Shown piece after piece: positions 24,898 to 32,474 of a stretch of DNA of 39,959 nucleotides (position 1 is its first letter; each line of letters starts with the position of its first letter). The notes beneath the pieces were generated by a model that saw only the letters and a list, made by a program, of their open reading frames with translations, was not told where the DNA came from and did not search any database. The translations under genes and the position numbers were made by a program. Where the stretch lies: contig JAUNST010000003.1 of the NCBI GenBank assembly GCA_030539095.1, positions 1-39,959 of the forward strand, in the 5' to 3' direction. Origin of the DNA: a bacterium (GTDB taxonomy: Bacteria; Patescibacteriota; Microgenomatia; UBA1400; PJMF01).

Positions 24898-26122
24898 ATT
24901 GACGCTAATTCTTTATTTTATTTGTCTAAGCGTTTTTGCGTGGTGGACATGGATTTTAACTGCGCCAAATTTAGTTTTAACAAGTTGGGCTCCATATTGG
25001 AATTGGCAACAATGGATGTGGAATACTTTTTATCAAAGCAGAAATTTTATTAGCCAAACTTATTTATTACTCGTTATTGCTTTATTTTGTTTGTTTTTTA
25101 ATTTAGTGCGCCAACATCAATTTGCCAATTTCAAAAATTTTGCTTTAAGTTTAGCAATTTGTTGTATGCCGTTAATGTATTCTTTTAATGCTCTTTCGTT
25201 TGACGTTTTTAATTATCTTTTCAACGCTAAAATGGTGGCCGTTTATCAAGCTGACCCACATCACCAAATTGCTTTAGATTTCGCCGACGATGAGTGGACC
25301 CGTTTTATGCATAATACTAATACACCCGCGCCATACGGCTATGGCTGGACGGCGATTTCCCTAGTGCCGTATTATCTCACCGGCGGTAAATTCACTTTAT
25401 CTTGGTTTAGCATTAGAATTCTTAATTTTATTTTATTAAGTTTAACTCTGCTTTTGATGAGTAAGTATCAAAAAAAACTTAATGGTGAAAATAATTGGCA
25501 AGCATTAGCTTTGTTTTTTTTCAATCCTTTAGTTCTTATTGAAACACTCACTAATATGCATAATGATTTATGGATGATGCTGCCAGCACTCTGGTCAATT
25601 TTTTTAATTACTGTTAATACTCAAACAAATTTAGAAAAAAAATCTTCTCCATACGAAATTAAAAATATTAATCAAATTTTGGGTTCAGCGGTTCTACTTT
25701 TATTTTCTAGCACAATTAAATATGCCACTTTAATTTTAATTCCTCTATGGATTGTAATTTTCCTTTTGCGTTTTAAAACAAAAATTAGCGATTTACTAAA
25801 AAAGTGGCAAATATACATTTTTGATGCGGCAGCAATTTTAATGTTTTTACCGCTTTTAACCACGCGCTCACAATTTTTTCATCCATGGTATTTACTATGG
25901 AGTTTGATTTTTATTCCTTTTGTTAAAAATAAAATTGTTCGCACTAGTTTGCTAATTTTGAGTTTTTCTTCGTTGGTACGTTATGTGCCAGTTTTACAAG
26001 AAGGCGGTTTTGGCGCCTGGACATTGCTTGAACAACAATTAATTACCTTTATACCGTTATTAGTTTATTTAATTTTTTACTTAGGTCAAAAATTCTATGC
26101 GCTTCTTCAAAAACAAAAGTGA
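24887..26122 (+). CDS. Polytopic GT-C-like membrane glycosyltransferase
   Basis: 411 residues with about 10 to 11 membrane helices. Features that suggest a polyprenol-phosphate-sugar-dependent transferase are the acidic-residue-containing first large loop (SFDVFNYLFNAKM, then PYGYGW), a late FHPWYLLW motif, and position between two glycosyltransferases. Family level is uncertain (mannosyltransferase or DUF2029-like). It overlaps both neighbours (11 and 26 bases), so it is part of one operon. Confidence 0.75.
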   Translation: MKNKLTLILYFICLSVFAWWTWILTAPNLVLTSWAPYWNWQQWMWNTFYQSRNFISQTYLLLVIALFCLFFNLVRQHQFANFKNFALSLAICCMPLMYSFNALSFDVFNYLFNAKMVAVYQADPHHQIALDFADDEWTRFMHNTNTPAPYGYGWTAISLVPYYLTGGKFTLSWFSIRILNFILLSLTLLLMSKYQKKLNGENNWQALALFFFNPLVLIETLTNMHNDLWMMLPALWSIFLITVNTQTNLEKKSSPYEIKNINQILGSAVLLLFSSTIKYATLILIPLWIVIFLLRFKTKISDLLKKWQIYIFDAAAILMFLPLLTTRSQFFHPWYLLWSLIFIPFVKNKIVRTSLLILSFSSLVRYVPVLQEGGFGAWTLLEQQLITFIPLLVYLIFYLGQKFYALLQKQK

Positions 26123-27659
26123 ACTTAAAAAAAAGTTTTTTTGGGCTATTGCCATTTTAATTTTGACTTATTTAGTTCTTCGTTTGCTTAATTTAACTAT
26201 TTTGCCAGTATTTGCCGATGAAGCTATTTATATTCGTTGGTCACAACTTATTATTTCTGACTGGAAACGTTATTTATTTTTTCCTCTCAATGATGGCAAA
26301 ACGCCTTTGCAAATGTGGTTAATGATACCCTTACTAAAAGTATTTGCTAACCAACTTTTTGCCGGTCGGCTGCTATCAGTTTTATTTGGTTTAGGTCAAG
26401 TTCTGATGATGATAAAATTAATGTCACTTTTTACCAAAAATCGGTGGCAACAAATTTTAGCGGCAGCAATTACTCTTTTCACTCCAGGATTAATTCTTAC
26501 GGGCAGATTAGCTCTGATCGATACACAGTTAACATTTTTTTTAACGGTTAGTTTTTACTTTGCTTATCAAAGTTTACTTAATCTAGGCAAACCAAAATTA
26601 CAATTAAAACAATTTATTTGCCAAACTATTTTTAATGCAAACGTACTTTGGGCTGGTGTTTTTTTGGGTTTAGCTTTATTAACTAAGTTTTCAGCGATTT
26701 TATTTTTGCCAGTTTTAGCAACTTTATTATTTTATTTTTGGCCAACTAAAAAAAATCAATTTTGGTCTTATTTAGCCACAATGACTACCACGCTAATTGC
26801 AATTGCAATTATTGGTGGTTGTTGTTTTTTGCTTTTAATGATTAGTCCAGCTTTTCCACAATTGTTTGCGCGCGGCGGAGACTTCCTTTTTTCTTTAAGT
26901 GATTTCTTTCAACAACCTGGCACAATTATTAGCAGGAATTTTGTCCTCATTAGCGAGATGCTGGCAACTTATCTTACAAACATCCTCTTTTTTAGCAGTA
27001 TCGTTTTAGCGATTTATTTGTGGCCACACGATCGTCGCCCGATTTGGCTAATTGTGAGTGGGCTCGCTTTTGTAGTTCCAATTGTAATTTTAGGCAAGAT
27101 TATTTATGCCCGTTATTTGCTGTCAGCATTGCCGTTTTTCATTTTGAGTTTTACTTTAAGCTTGAATTATTTTAATCTCACTCGCACTTTGCGTACTATT
27201 AAAAATATTCTTTTAATTTTATTTTTTCTTAACGGTATTTATTTTACTTGGGCAAATATTTTTGCACCAGAAAAAATGATTTTGCCAGCCAGCGATCAAA
27301 CACAATATTTAGGAGAGTGGTCTTCTGGACACGGCATTGAGGAGACAATTGCTTTTATTGATTTATTGCGCGAGCAAGGAGAAGTCTTAGTTTTAACAGA
27401 AGGCTATTTTGGCACTTTACCGGACGCTTTGTTAATGGAATATTTCAATCGTGATGTGAGCGGTTTACGCATAGAAGGCATTGGCCAACCAGTGAACGAT
27501 GTAGTGAAACATCAAAATTTAATCGATCAATATCCCCAAGCAATTTTGATTGTTAACTCTCATCGAATGCAAGTACCACTTAGTAGCGACAAATTATTGG
27601 CTCAATTTGAGCGTCCAATTGCCGGTGCACCATCATTGCAAATTTGGAATCTAAAGTAA
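26097..27659 (+). CDS. GT-C family membrane glycosyltransferase (GT39/ArnT-like)
   Basis: 520 residues. The first extracytoplasmic loop has LPVFADEAIYIRWSQ and the GKTPLQMWL stretch, both typical of GT39/ArnT-type dolichyl-phosphate-sugar transferases. About 10 to 12 helices follow, then a soluble C-terminal domain of about 120 residues. It overlaps the preceding gene by 26 bases. It ends at 27659, immediately next to the stop of the facing CCA enzyme gene, with no base between them. Confidence 0.85.
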   Translation: MRFFKNKSELKKKFFWAIAILILTYLVLRLLNLTILPVFADEAIYIRWSQLIISDWKRYLFFPLNDGKTPLQMWLMIPLLKVFANQLFAGRLLSVLFGLGQVLMMIKLMSLFTKNRWQQILAAAITLFTPGLILTGRLALIDTQLTFFLTVSFYFAYQSLLNLGKPKLQLKQFICQTIFNANVLWAGVFLGLALLTKFSAILFLPVLATLLFYFWPTKKNQFWSYLATMTTTLIAIAIIGGCCFLLLMISPAFPQLFARGGDFLFSLSDFFQQPGTIISRNFVLISEMLATYLTNILFFSSIVLAIYLWPHDRRPIWLIVSGLAFVVPIVILGKIIYARYLLSALPFFILSFTLSLNYFNLTRTLRTIKNILLILFFLNGIYFTWANIFAPEKMILPASDQTQYLGEWSSGHGIEETIAFIDLLREQGEVLVLTEGYFGTLPDALLMEYFNRDVSGLRIEGIGQPVNDVVKHQNLIDQYPQAILIVNSHRMQVPLSSDKLLAQFERPIAGAPSLQIWNLK

Positions 27660-29264
27660 TTAAATATTTTTACGAGCTAAAAACTCTTTAGCTTTAGTCA
27701 TCAAGATTTCTGCAGTGTTTAAATTACTGTCATCAATAACTAACTCTAAAAGATAATGGAGAATTTCTCCCAGAATCGGACCTGGCTGTAAATTAAATTC
27801 TCGCATTAAATCATTACCGTCAATAGCTAAATCACGCGTTTGTAGCGGTTGATGCAATTGTTCGATCATGCGTTGCTTCATTTCTTCCAAGCGCCAACTA
27901 GTTTTACGCGCATTACTGCCCAAACGATCAGCTTCACGCACGTCTAAAATATCGTTCAAGTTTTCTAAACCAACTTGTCGCATAAAACGTCTAATAGAAG
28001 CATCGGTATTTTCTGGTTGATAATAAAACATATGGTAGCGTACTAAAATAAAAATTCTTTGAACATCAGCTTTGGGAAGCTTTAAACGTTGAGCGATACG
28101 TTTAGCTTGGTGAGCGCCAACGACTTGATGATTGTAGAAAGTATATTGGCCGGCAGCCATACGCTGAGTTTCTGGTTTGCCAACGTCATGCAATAAAGTA
28201 GCCAAACGCACAACAGGATCAGGATTTGGACAAGCAGCTAAAGAATCTAAAGAATGAATCCAGACATCAGTTAAATGATGTCCAGACTGAGCCACATCTT
28301 GCATGGTCAAAAGCTCGGGCAGAAATTGCGCTAGTAGGCCAGTTTCAGCAAGCATCATAACTGCTTCTCTTGGATAATCACTGGCCAACATTTTCAAAAA
28401 TTCATCACGAATACGTTCGCTGCTAATAGTTTTTAGTAAACCGCTTTCCTCTTTGATTGCTTGATAAGTATTATCTTCAATAGCAAAATTTAGTTGAACG
28501 CTGAAACGCACCGCACGCAAAAGTCGCAGTGGATCTTCGCAAAAACGTTTTCGCGGTTCGCCGATGGCTCTAATTAAGCCAGCTTTTAAGTCTTCCAAAC
28601 CATGATAGTTATCGAGCAATTGATAATCATTCGGAGTGAGGGTGATAGTTTTTTTCAAATTCTTCGCCGCAAAAAATGTGGCTAGTTTTTCTTCTGTTAT
28701 AGTTAAAGCTAAAGCGTTAATAGTAAAATCTCGTCGCGACAAATCTTCGTTAATGTCTTTTCCCCAAGACATTTTTTGCGGCGAACGCGATGTTTCATCA
28801 TAAATTTCACCGACGCGATAAGTAGTAATTTCAAAATTTAAATTTGGCGGCATTTTCGCTTCAAAATGGGGCAGAGCGAGGGATTCGTGCAGTTTAGTTG
28901 AGTGCTGTACATCTAGACGATCAGCACGTACTGCCGTCGTGGGTTGCAATTCTTGCCAATCGTCAACCAGCCAACCGCCATCGCGCATAATTTTAAGCAA
29001 ATTTTCCGGCGTCAAACTAACTGTGCCAAAATCGTTTTCATAAAAACTTTCTGGGAAAATTTGCAAAATTTGTTCTGGAACTGCATTAGTAGCGAGATCA
29101 AAATCAAAATCTTTTAATTCTGTCTCCTGCTGATTTAAACCCATGCCCTTGGCAATTAAATCACGAACACTGCCGCCCACCAGATAGGCTTGATAACCGT
29201 TTTTTTGCAATTGCCAGAGCACAAAAAGGCTGGTTGTGGGGAGTTTTATATCTGGTAAAGTCAT
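27660..29264 (-). CDS. CCA tRNA nucleotidyltransferase with HD domain
   Basis: 534 residues, class II. Adds or repairs the 3' CCA of tRNAs, which is essential here because none of the three tRNA genes seen encodes CCA. Motifs: VGGSVRD (29-35), DFDFDLAT with catalytic acids D54 and D56, RRDFTINALA (177-186), EDPLRLLRAVRF, and an HD-domain stretch LLHDVGKPE. An extra about 55 residues lie between the head beta-strands (about 86-142). A poly(A) polymerase role cannot be excluded from sequence alone. The -10 lies 7 bases before the ATG. Confidence 0.92.
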   Translation of the reverse strand: MTLPDIKLPTTSLFVLWQLQKNGYQAYLVGGSVRDLIAKGMGLNQQETELKDFDFDLATNAVPEQILQIFPESFYENDFGTVSLTPENLLKIMRDGGWLVDDWQELQPTTAVRADRLDVQHSTKLHESLALPHFEAKMPPNLNFEITTYRVGEIYDETSRSPQKMSWGKDINEDLSRRDFTINALALTITEEKLATFFAAKNLKKTITLTPNDYQLLDNYHGLEDLKAGLIRAIGEPRKRFCEDPLRLLRAVRFSVQLNFAIEDNTYQAIKEESGLLKTISSERIRDEFLKMLASDYPREAVMMLAETGLLAQFLPELLTMQDVAQSGHHLTDVWIHSLDSLAACPNPDPVVRLATLLHDVGKPETQRMAAGQYTFYNHQVVGAHQAKRIAQRLKLPKADVQRIFILVRYHMFYYQPENTDASIRRFMRQVGLENLNDILDVREADRLGSNARKTSWRLEEMKQRMIEQLHQPLQTRDLAIDGNDLMREFNLQPGPILGEILHYLLELVIDDSNLNTAEILMTKAKEFLARKNI

Positions 29265-29271
29265 GAGTTTT

Positions 29272-29294
29272 ATTATACAATATTATTGTATAAT
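29272..29294. promoter_or_regulatory. Divergent promoter palindrome between CCA enzyme and parB
   Basis: ATTATACAAT-ATT-ATTGTATAAT: a perfect 10-bp inverted repeat whose outer hexamers are the two -10 boxes, 29272-29277 (minus) for the CCA enzyme and 29289-29294 (plus) for parB. Polymerases binding the two sides should exclude each other, and a repressor could bind the palindrome. Confidence 0.6.
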
Positions 29295-29328
29295 GGAATT
29301 CGGAAAATAAGCAGAAAAAGGAGAGAAA

Positions 29329-30189
29329 ATGACTGATTCAGTGAAGTATGGCAATAGCCAAGTAAGTTTCCTCAGTCCCAGCCAATTGCAACCAAATCCT
29401 TTTCAGCCTCGAGAAAAAATGATCGAGGATGATGATTTTTTGGAATTAGTGGAGTCCGTGAAACAACACGGCGTTTTAGAGCCGTTGGTGGTGGTGAAAA
29501 CGCCGGCTGGCTTGCATATTATTGCTGGAGAACGTCGTTGGCGAGCAGCGAAAAAGAATAAACTAGAAAAAGTTCCAGTTCACATTGTAAAGACTACGCC
29601 TAAAGGTATGCTCGAAATGGCAATCGTAGAAAATGTCCAAAGAGTAAACCTTTCTGCCCTAGAAAAAGCGCAAGCTTTTTTACGTCTCATTAATGAATTT
29701 GGTTATACGCAAAAAGAAATTGGCGAAAAAATCGGCAAATCTCGTTCATATATTCAATGTTCAATTAGTCTTTTGGAATTGCCAGATCCGATTAAAGATG
29801 GTTTAAATCGTCAACTAATTACTGAAGGTCACGCGCGAGCTATTCTCACTGCTGGTAACGAAAAAAACATGATGACATGCTATAAAATTATTCTCAATGA
29901 GAATGCGAGCGTGCGTCGTGCTGAAGCTTTAGCTCGTTTTTATCGTCGTCAGGAAGAAACGCGTAAACCGAAAAGCCGACGTTTGGAACCAGCGATTTTA
30001 GACGTAGATAAATATGTAGATCTTTGGCAAAAGAAATGGCAAGCTAAACTAAAATCGCGAACTGCAATTTCTATGATCGATAGCAATGCCGGCACTAAAA
30101 TCATGATCACCCTCAAAGGTGACGCGCAAGAACGGAAAAAAGATCTCGATCGCATTACGAAATTAGTTGGTTTAGACGAAAAAAATTAA
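29329..30189 (+). CDS. parB: ParB/Spo0J-like chromosome partition protein
   Basis: 286 residues. N-terminal ParB domain with NPFQPRE, the CTP-binding GERRWRA box (68-74) and ENVQR (101-105). A helix-turn-helix follows near 127-150 (YTQKEIGEKIGKSRSYI), then a linker and a short C-terminal dimerisation region. A ribosome site AAGGAGAG precedes the ATG. No ParA gene is adjacent and I saw no full parS site (TGTTTCACGTGAAACA-like) in the window. It converges on lepB with 9 bases between stops. Confidence 0.92.
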   Translation: MTDSVKYGNSQVSFLSPSQLQPNPFQPREKMIEDDDFLELVESVKQHGVLEPLVVVKTPAGLHIIAGERRWRAAKKNKLEKVPVHIVKTTPKGMLEMAIVENVQRVNLSALEKAQAFLRLINEFGYTQKEIGEKIGKSRSYIQCSISLLELPDPIKDGLNRQLITEGHARAILTAGNEKNMMTCYKIILNENASVRRAEALARFYRRQEETRKPKSRRLEPAILDVDKYVDLWQKKWQAKLKSRTAISMIDSNAGTKIMITLKGDAQERKKDLDRITKLVGLDEKN

Positions 30190-30198
30190 GCTAAAAAA

Positions 30199-30777
30199 TT
30201 AATTTGCGTTCGCGTGTTCAATTAAACCCATTTTAGCGAATGGCCAGTAGGAGACAAAAGCGCGACCGATAATTGCATTTTTACTAATCGGACCCCAATA
30301 GCGAGAATCAGCGGAATTAGCGCGATTATCGCCACTCACAAAGTATTGATCAGTTCCTAAAGTAATTTCTCGCTCATCTGCAGTATAGGCGCCTGGCTGA
30401 GTAATAGTTGTTCCAGCCAAATACGTACTTTCGTCCAAAGCTTGACCATTAACATAAAATTTGCCATCAACAATTTTTACAGTTTCTCCTGGCAAAGCGA
30501 TAATCCGCTTAATAAAGTCGCAACCGCTACCAATACAGGCAGAAGCTGGCGCTTTAAAAACAATAATTTCGCCGCGCTCTGGCTCACGCAAACGATAGCT
30601 AATTTTTTCCGTTAATAAATATTCTCCGGTTTGCATAGTCGGATCCATCGAATGACCGTTCACTTGATGCGGCTGAGCTATAAAAATATAAATGACGAAA
30701 AAAATCGCCAAAGAAACAACTATAGTTTCAACAAAATCCAAAATACTGCTAACAATTCCATCTTTAGTTATAGTCAT
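30199..30777 (-). CDS. lepB: Signal peptidase I
   Basis: 192 residues with one N-terminal membrane anchor (about 15-34). Removes signal peptides from exported proteins such as the hydrolase at 16691. Catalytic Ser43 is in GHSMDPTM and Lys90 in FIKRIIALPGE; the later GDNRANSADSRYWG box is also complete. A CIGSGC segment near 81-86 adds a cysteine pair. A TGATATAAT box ends 6 bases before the ATG, so it is probably leaderless. Confidence 0.96.
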   Translation of the reverse strand: MTITKDGIVSSILDFVETIVVSLAIFFVIYIFIAQPHQVNGHSMDPTMQTGEYLLTEKISYRLREPERGEIIVFKAPASACIGSGCDFIKRIIALPGETVKIVDGKFYVNGQALDESTYLAGTTITQPGAYTADEREITLGTDQYFVSGDNRANSADSRYWGPISKNAIIGRAFVSYWPFAKMGLIEHANAN

Positions 30778-30783
30778 AAAGGC

Positions 30784-30792
30784 ATTATATCA
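30784..30792 (-). promoter_or_regulatory. Leaderless promoter of lepB
   Basis: TGATATAAT extended -10, exactly 6 bases before the ATG. Confidence 0.7.
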
Positions 30793-30808
30793 TTTTCGTT
30801 ACAATTAT

Positions 30809-31609
30809 TTACGGAGTAAATTTAATTGTGAGCTCTTCTTCTACTTGATTACCAGCTTGATCGTAGGCTAGAATTTTTAACTTATTATCGCCATTCTGCA
30901 AGGTGTAATCCAAAGTGAAATTGCCATCAGCGTCGGCTTTAGTACGTTGCGAATTAATCGTTACTTGCGCCTGCGGTTCAGTCACTCCCCGAATGGTGAG
31001 AGTCTTTTTATCTTTACCTACAATTTCTTGGTCATTTTTCAAATCATCAATAATTAGGGCAGGGACTGCCTGATCAATTAAAATTTGATACTCTTTAGTT
31101 GGATCAGATTGTAAACCATTTTTATCGATTGTGTAAGCACTAAGGGTGTGCTCGCCTTCATCAAAGTTGTAAGCAAATGCAAATTCGCCGTTACTACTCA
31201 CAGCGAGCAAATTCTCTTCATCTGCAATGCCGTCAATAACAAATTGCACTTGAGTGTCATTAGACGTAAAACCGTTTAAGACGATTTCCGCAGAGTTTGT
31301 CGCCGCAGCTGGAGCATTAAACATTGGTGTTTGCGGTTTTATTTGCGCTATTTCCGGGTTATATTTTTTACTGTTTTCAGCACCAGTGTAATGAACCATT
31401 AGCGGGAAAAAAACAGTCAAAAATAAGATTAACAAAACCACTGCTCCCGCACTTAAAGAAATTAATTGAAGCAACAATTTTTGTTTTTTCTCTTCGTTAA
31501 TTTTTGTTGATTCAGAAGGATTATTAATGCGTGATTTAGCTAAAGTTTCCGTTGGAACTGGGCGGTTTTGCGTTGCTAAACGAGAAACCGCTGGGCGAGA
31601 ATTTTCCAT
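30809..31609 (-). CDS. Membrane-anchored protein with Ig-like repeats
   Basis: 266 residues: a polar cytoplasmic N-terminus (1-45), one membrane helix (46-71), and two extracytoplasmic beta-sandwich repeats of about 85 residues each. The second repeat holds TEPQAQVTINSQ, DADGNFTLDYTLQNGDN and AYDQAGN, typical of bacterial Ig-like or Big-type modules found in surface proteins. No enzymatic motif. It may be a structural or adhesive surface protein. The -10 lies 7 bases before the ATG. Confidence 0.8.
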   Translation of the reverse strand: MENSRPAVSRLATQNRPVPTETLAKSRINNPSESTKINEEKKQKLLLQLISLSAGAVVLLILFLTVFFPLMVHYTGAENSKKYNPEIAQIKPQTPMFNAPAAATNSAEIVLNGFTSNDTQVQFVIDGIADEENLLAVSSNGEFAFAYNFDEGEHTLSAYTIDKNGLQSDPTKEYQILIDQAVPALIIDDLKNDQEIVGKDKKTLTIRGVTEPQAQVTINSQRTKADADGNFTLDYTLQNGDNKLKILAYDQAGNQVEEELTIKFTP

Positions 31610-31616
31610 AAGCCAT

Positions 31617-31622
31617 ATTATA
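31617..31622 (-). promoter_or_regulatory. -10 box of Ig-like protein gene
   Basis: TATAAT on the minus strand, 7 bases before the ATG; no extended -10 and no clear -35. Confidence 0.55.
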
Positions 31623-31673
31623 CTATTTTTACTAAAAAAAATCTTAAAAATCGATAAAAATGAAGAAAAATTG

Positions 31674-31746
31674 AGCCAACTAAGGGGATCGAACCCTTGA
31701 CCTGCGGTTTACGATACCGCCGCTCTACCAGCTGAGCTAAGTTGGC
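31674..31746 (-). tRNA. tRNA-Thr, anticodon CGT
   Basis: 73-base cloverleaf: acceptor GCCAACT/AGTTGGC, discriminator T, D-stem GCTC/GAGC, anticodon stem GCGGT/ACCGC around ATCGTAA (anticodon CGT, reads ACG), and T-arm AAGGG/CCCTT with the standard TTCGATC loop. CCA is not encoded. Confidence 0.95.
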
Positions 31747-31762
31747 TGCAACAGAGAACAAT

Positions 31763-31771
31763 ATTATATCA
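31763..31771 (-). promoter_or_regulatory. Promoter of tRNA-Thr
   Basis: TGATATAAT extended -10, 16 bases before the mature 5' end. Confidence 0.6.
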
Positions 31772-31789
31772 TGCTTGAGAGGAAATTAA

Positions 31790-32419
31790 TTAAAGGGGAA
31801 AATGAACAATAACTAAAGTGCCACGATTTTTTTCACTCAAAAAAGTTAATTTACCGTTAAATTCTTTTTTTAATAATTTAGCTACTTGATACAAGCCTAA
31901 ACCACTTTTTACTTTTTTAAAAGAAATATTTTTGCCGCGAATAATTAATTTTTTCCACCAAGACAAACCTTGACCATTATCACCGATAATTAAATTTAAG
32001 CCAGAACTAGCTTTAATTAAAGTGATAGAAATTTCTTTTTGGGTGCACAGAGGGGGATAAGATTCGTCGGCGTTATTGAGTAAATGTAAAATAATTTGTT
32101 CAAAAATATCAGCGCGCCCACGACAAATAATTTTTTGCGGCCAATTTTGAAAATACAAACGCAAAGAATAAGGTTTACGATAATTATGAATAATTTTTTG
32201 AATAACGGTGGCAGGCGAAAAATTTGTATTTGACAAATTTTTCGCCTGTCGATTATTCAGTAAAGCAAAAACTTTTTCTAGTTCGCCTTTTGCCAATAAA
32301 AGTTCTTCAGCTGGGGAAAAAGTTTTTTCCAAATAGCCTTCTAAAAGATATAAACAATTAGTTAAAGGAGTAGAGAATTGATGAATCAGCTCTCTACTCC
32401 CAAGGTCATTTTTCTTCAT
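31790..32419 (-). CDS. Orphan soluble histidine kinase-like ATPase
   Basis: 209 residues with no membrane helix or sensor domain. A short H-box (LIHQFSTPLTN, H13) is followed by the HATPase core: N-box HLLNNADESY, G1 DNGQGL and G2 GLGLYQVAKLL. No response regulator is adjacent. It may be a minimal two-component kinase that receives its signal from another protein, or an ATPase of another type; phosphotransfer on H13 is inferred. A TGATATAAT box (32452-32460) gives a leader of about 26 bases. Confidence 0.82.
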   Translation of the reverse strand: MKKNDLGSRELIHQFSTPLTNCLYLLEGYLEKTFSPAEELLLAKGELEKVFALLNNRQAKNLSNTNFSPATVIQKIIHNYRKPYSLRLYFQNWPQKIICRGRADIFEQIILHLLNNADESYPPLCTQKEISITLIKASSGLNLIIGDNGQGLSWWKKLIIRGKNISFKKVKSGLGLYQVAKLLKKEFNGKLTFLSEKNRGTLVIVHFPL

Positions 32420-32451
32420 TGTTAGTCATCAGATAGATGAACAACGAAGCT

Positions 32452-32460
32452 ATTATATCA
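32452..32460 (-). promoter_or_regulatory. Promoter of histidine kinase gene
   Basis: TGATATAAT extended -10 with a predicted 26-base leader; no clear Shine-Dalgarno. Confidence 0.55.
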
Positions 32461-32474
32461 TAGAAGCACTTAAT

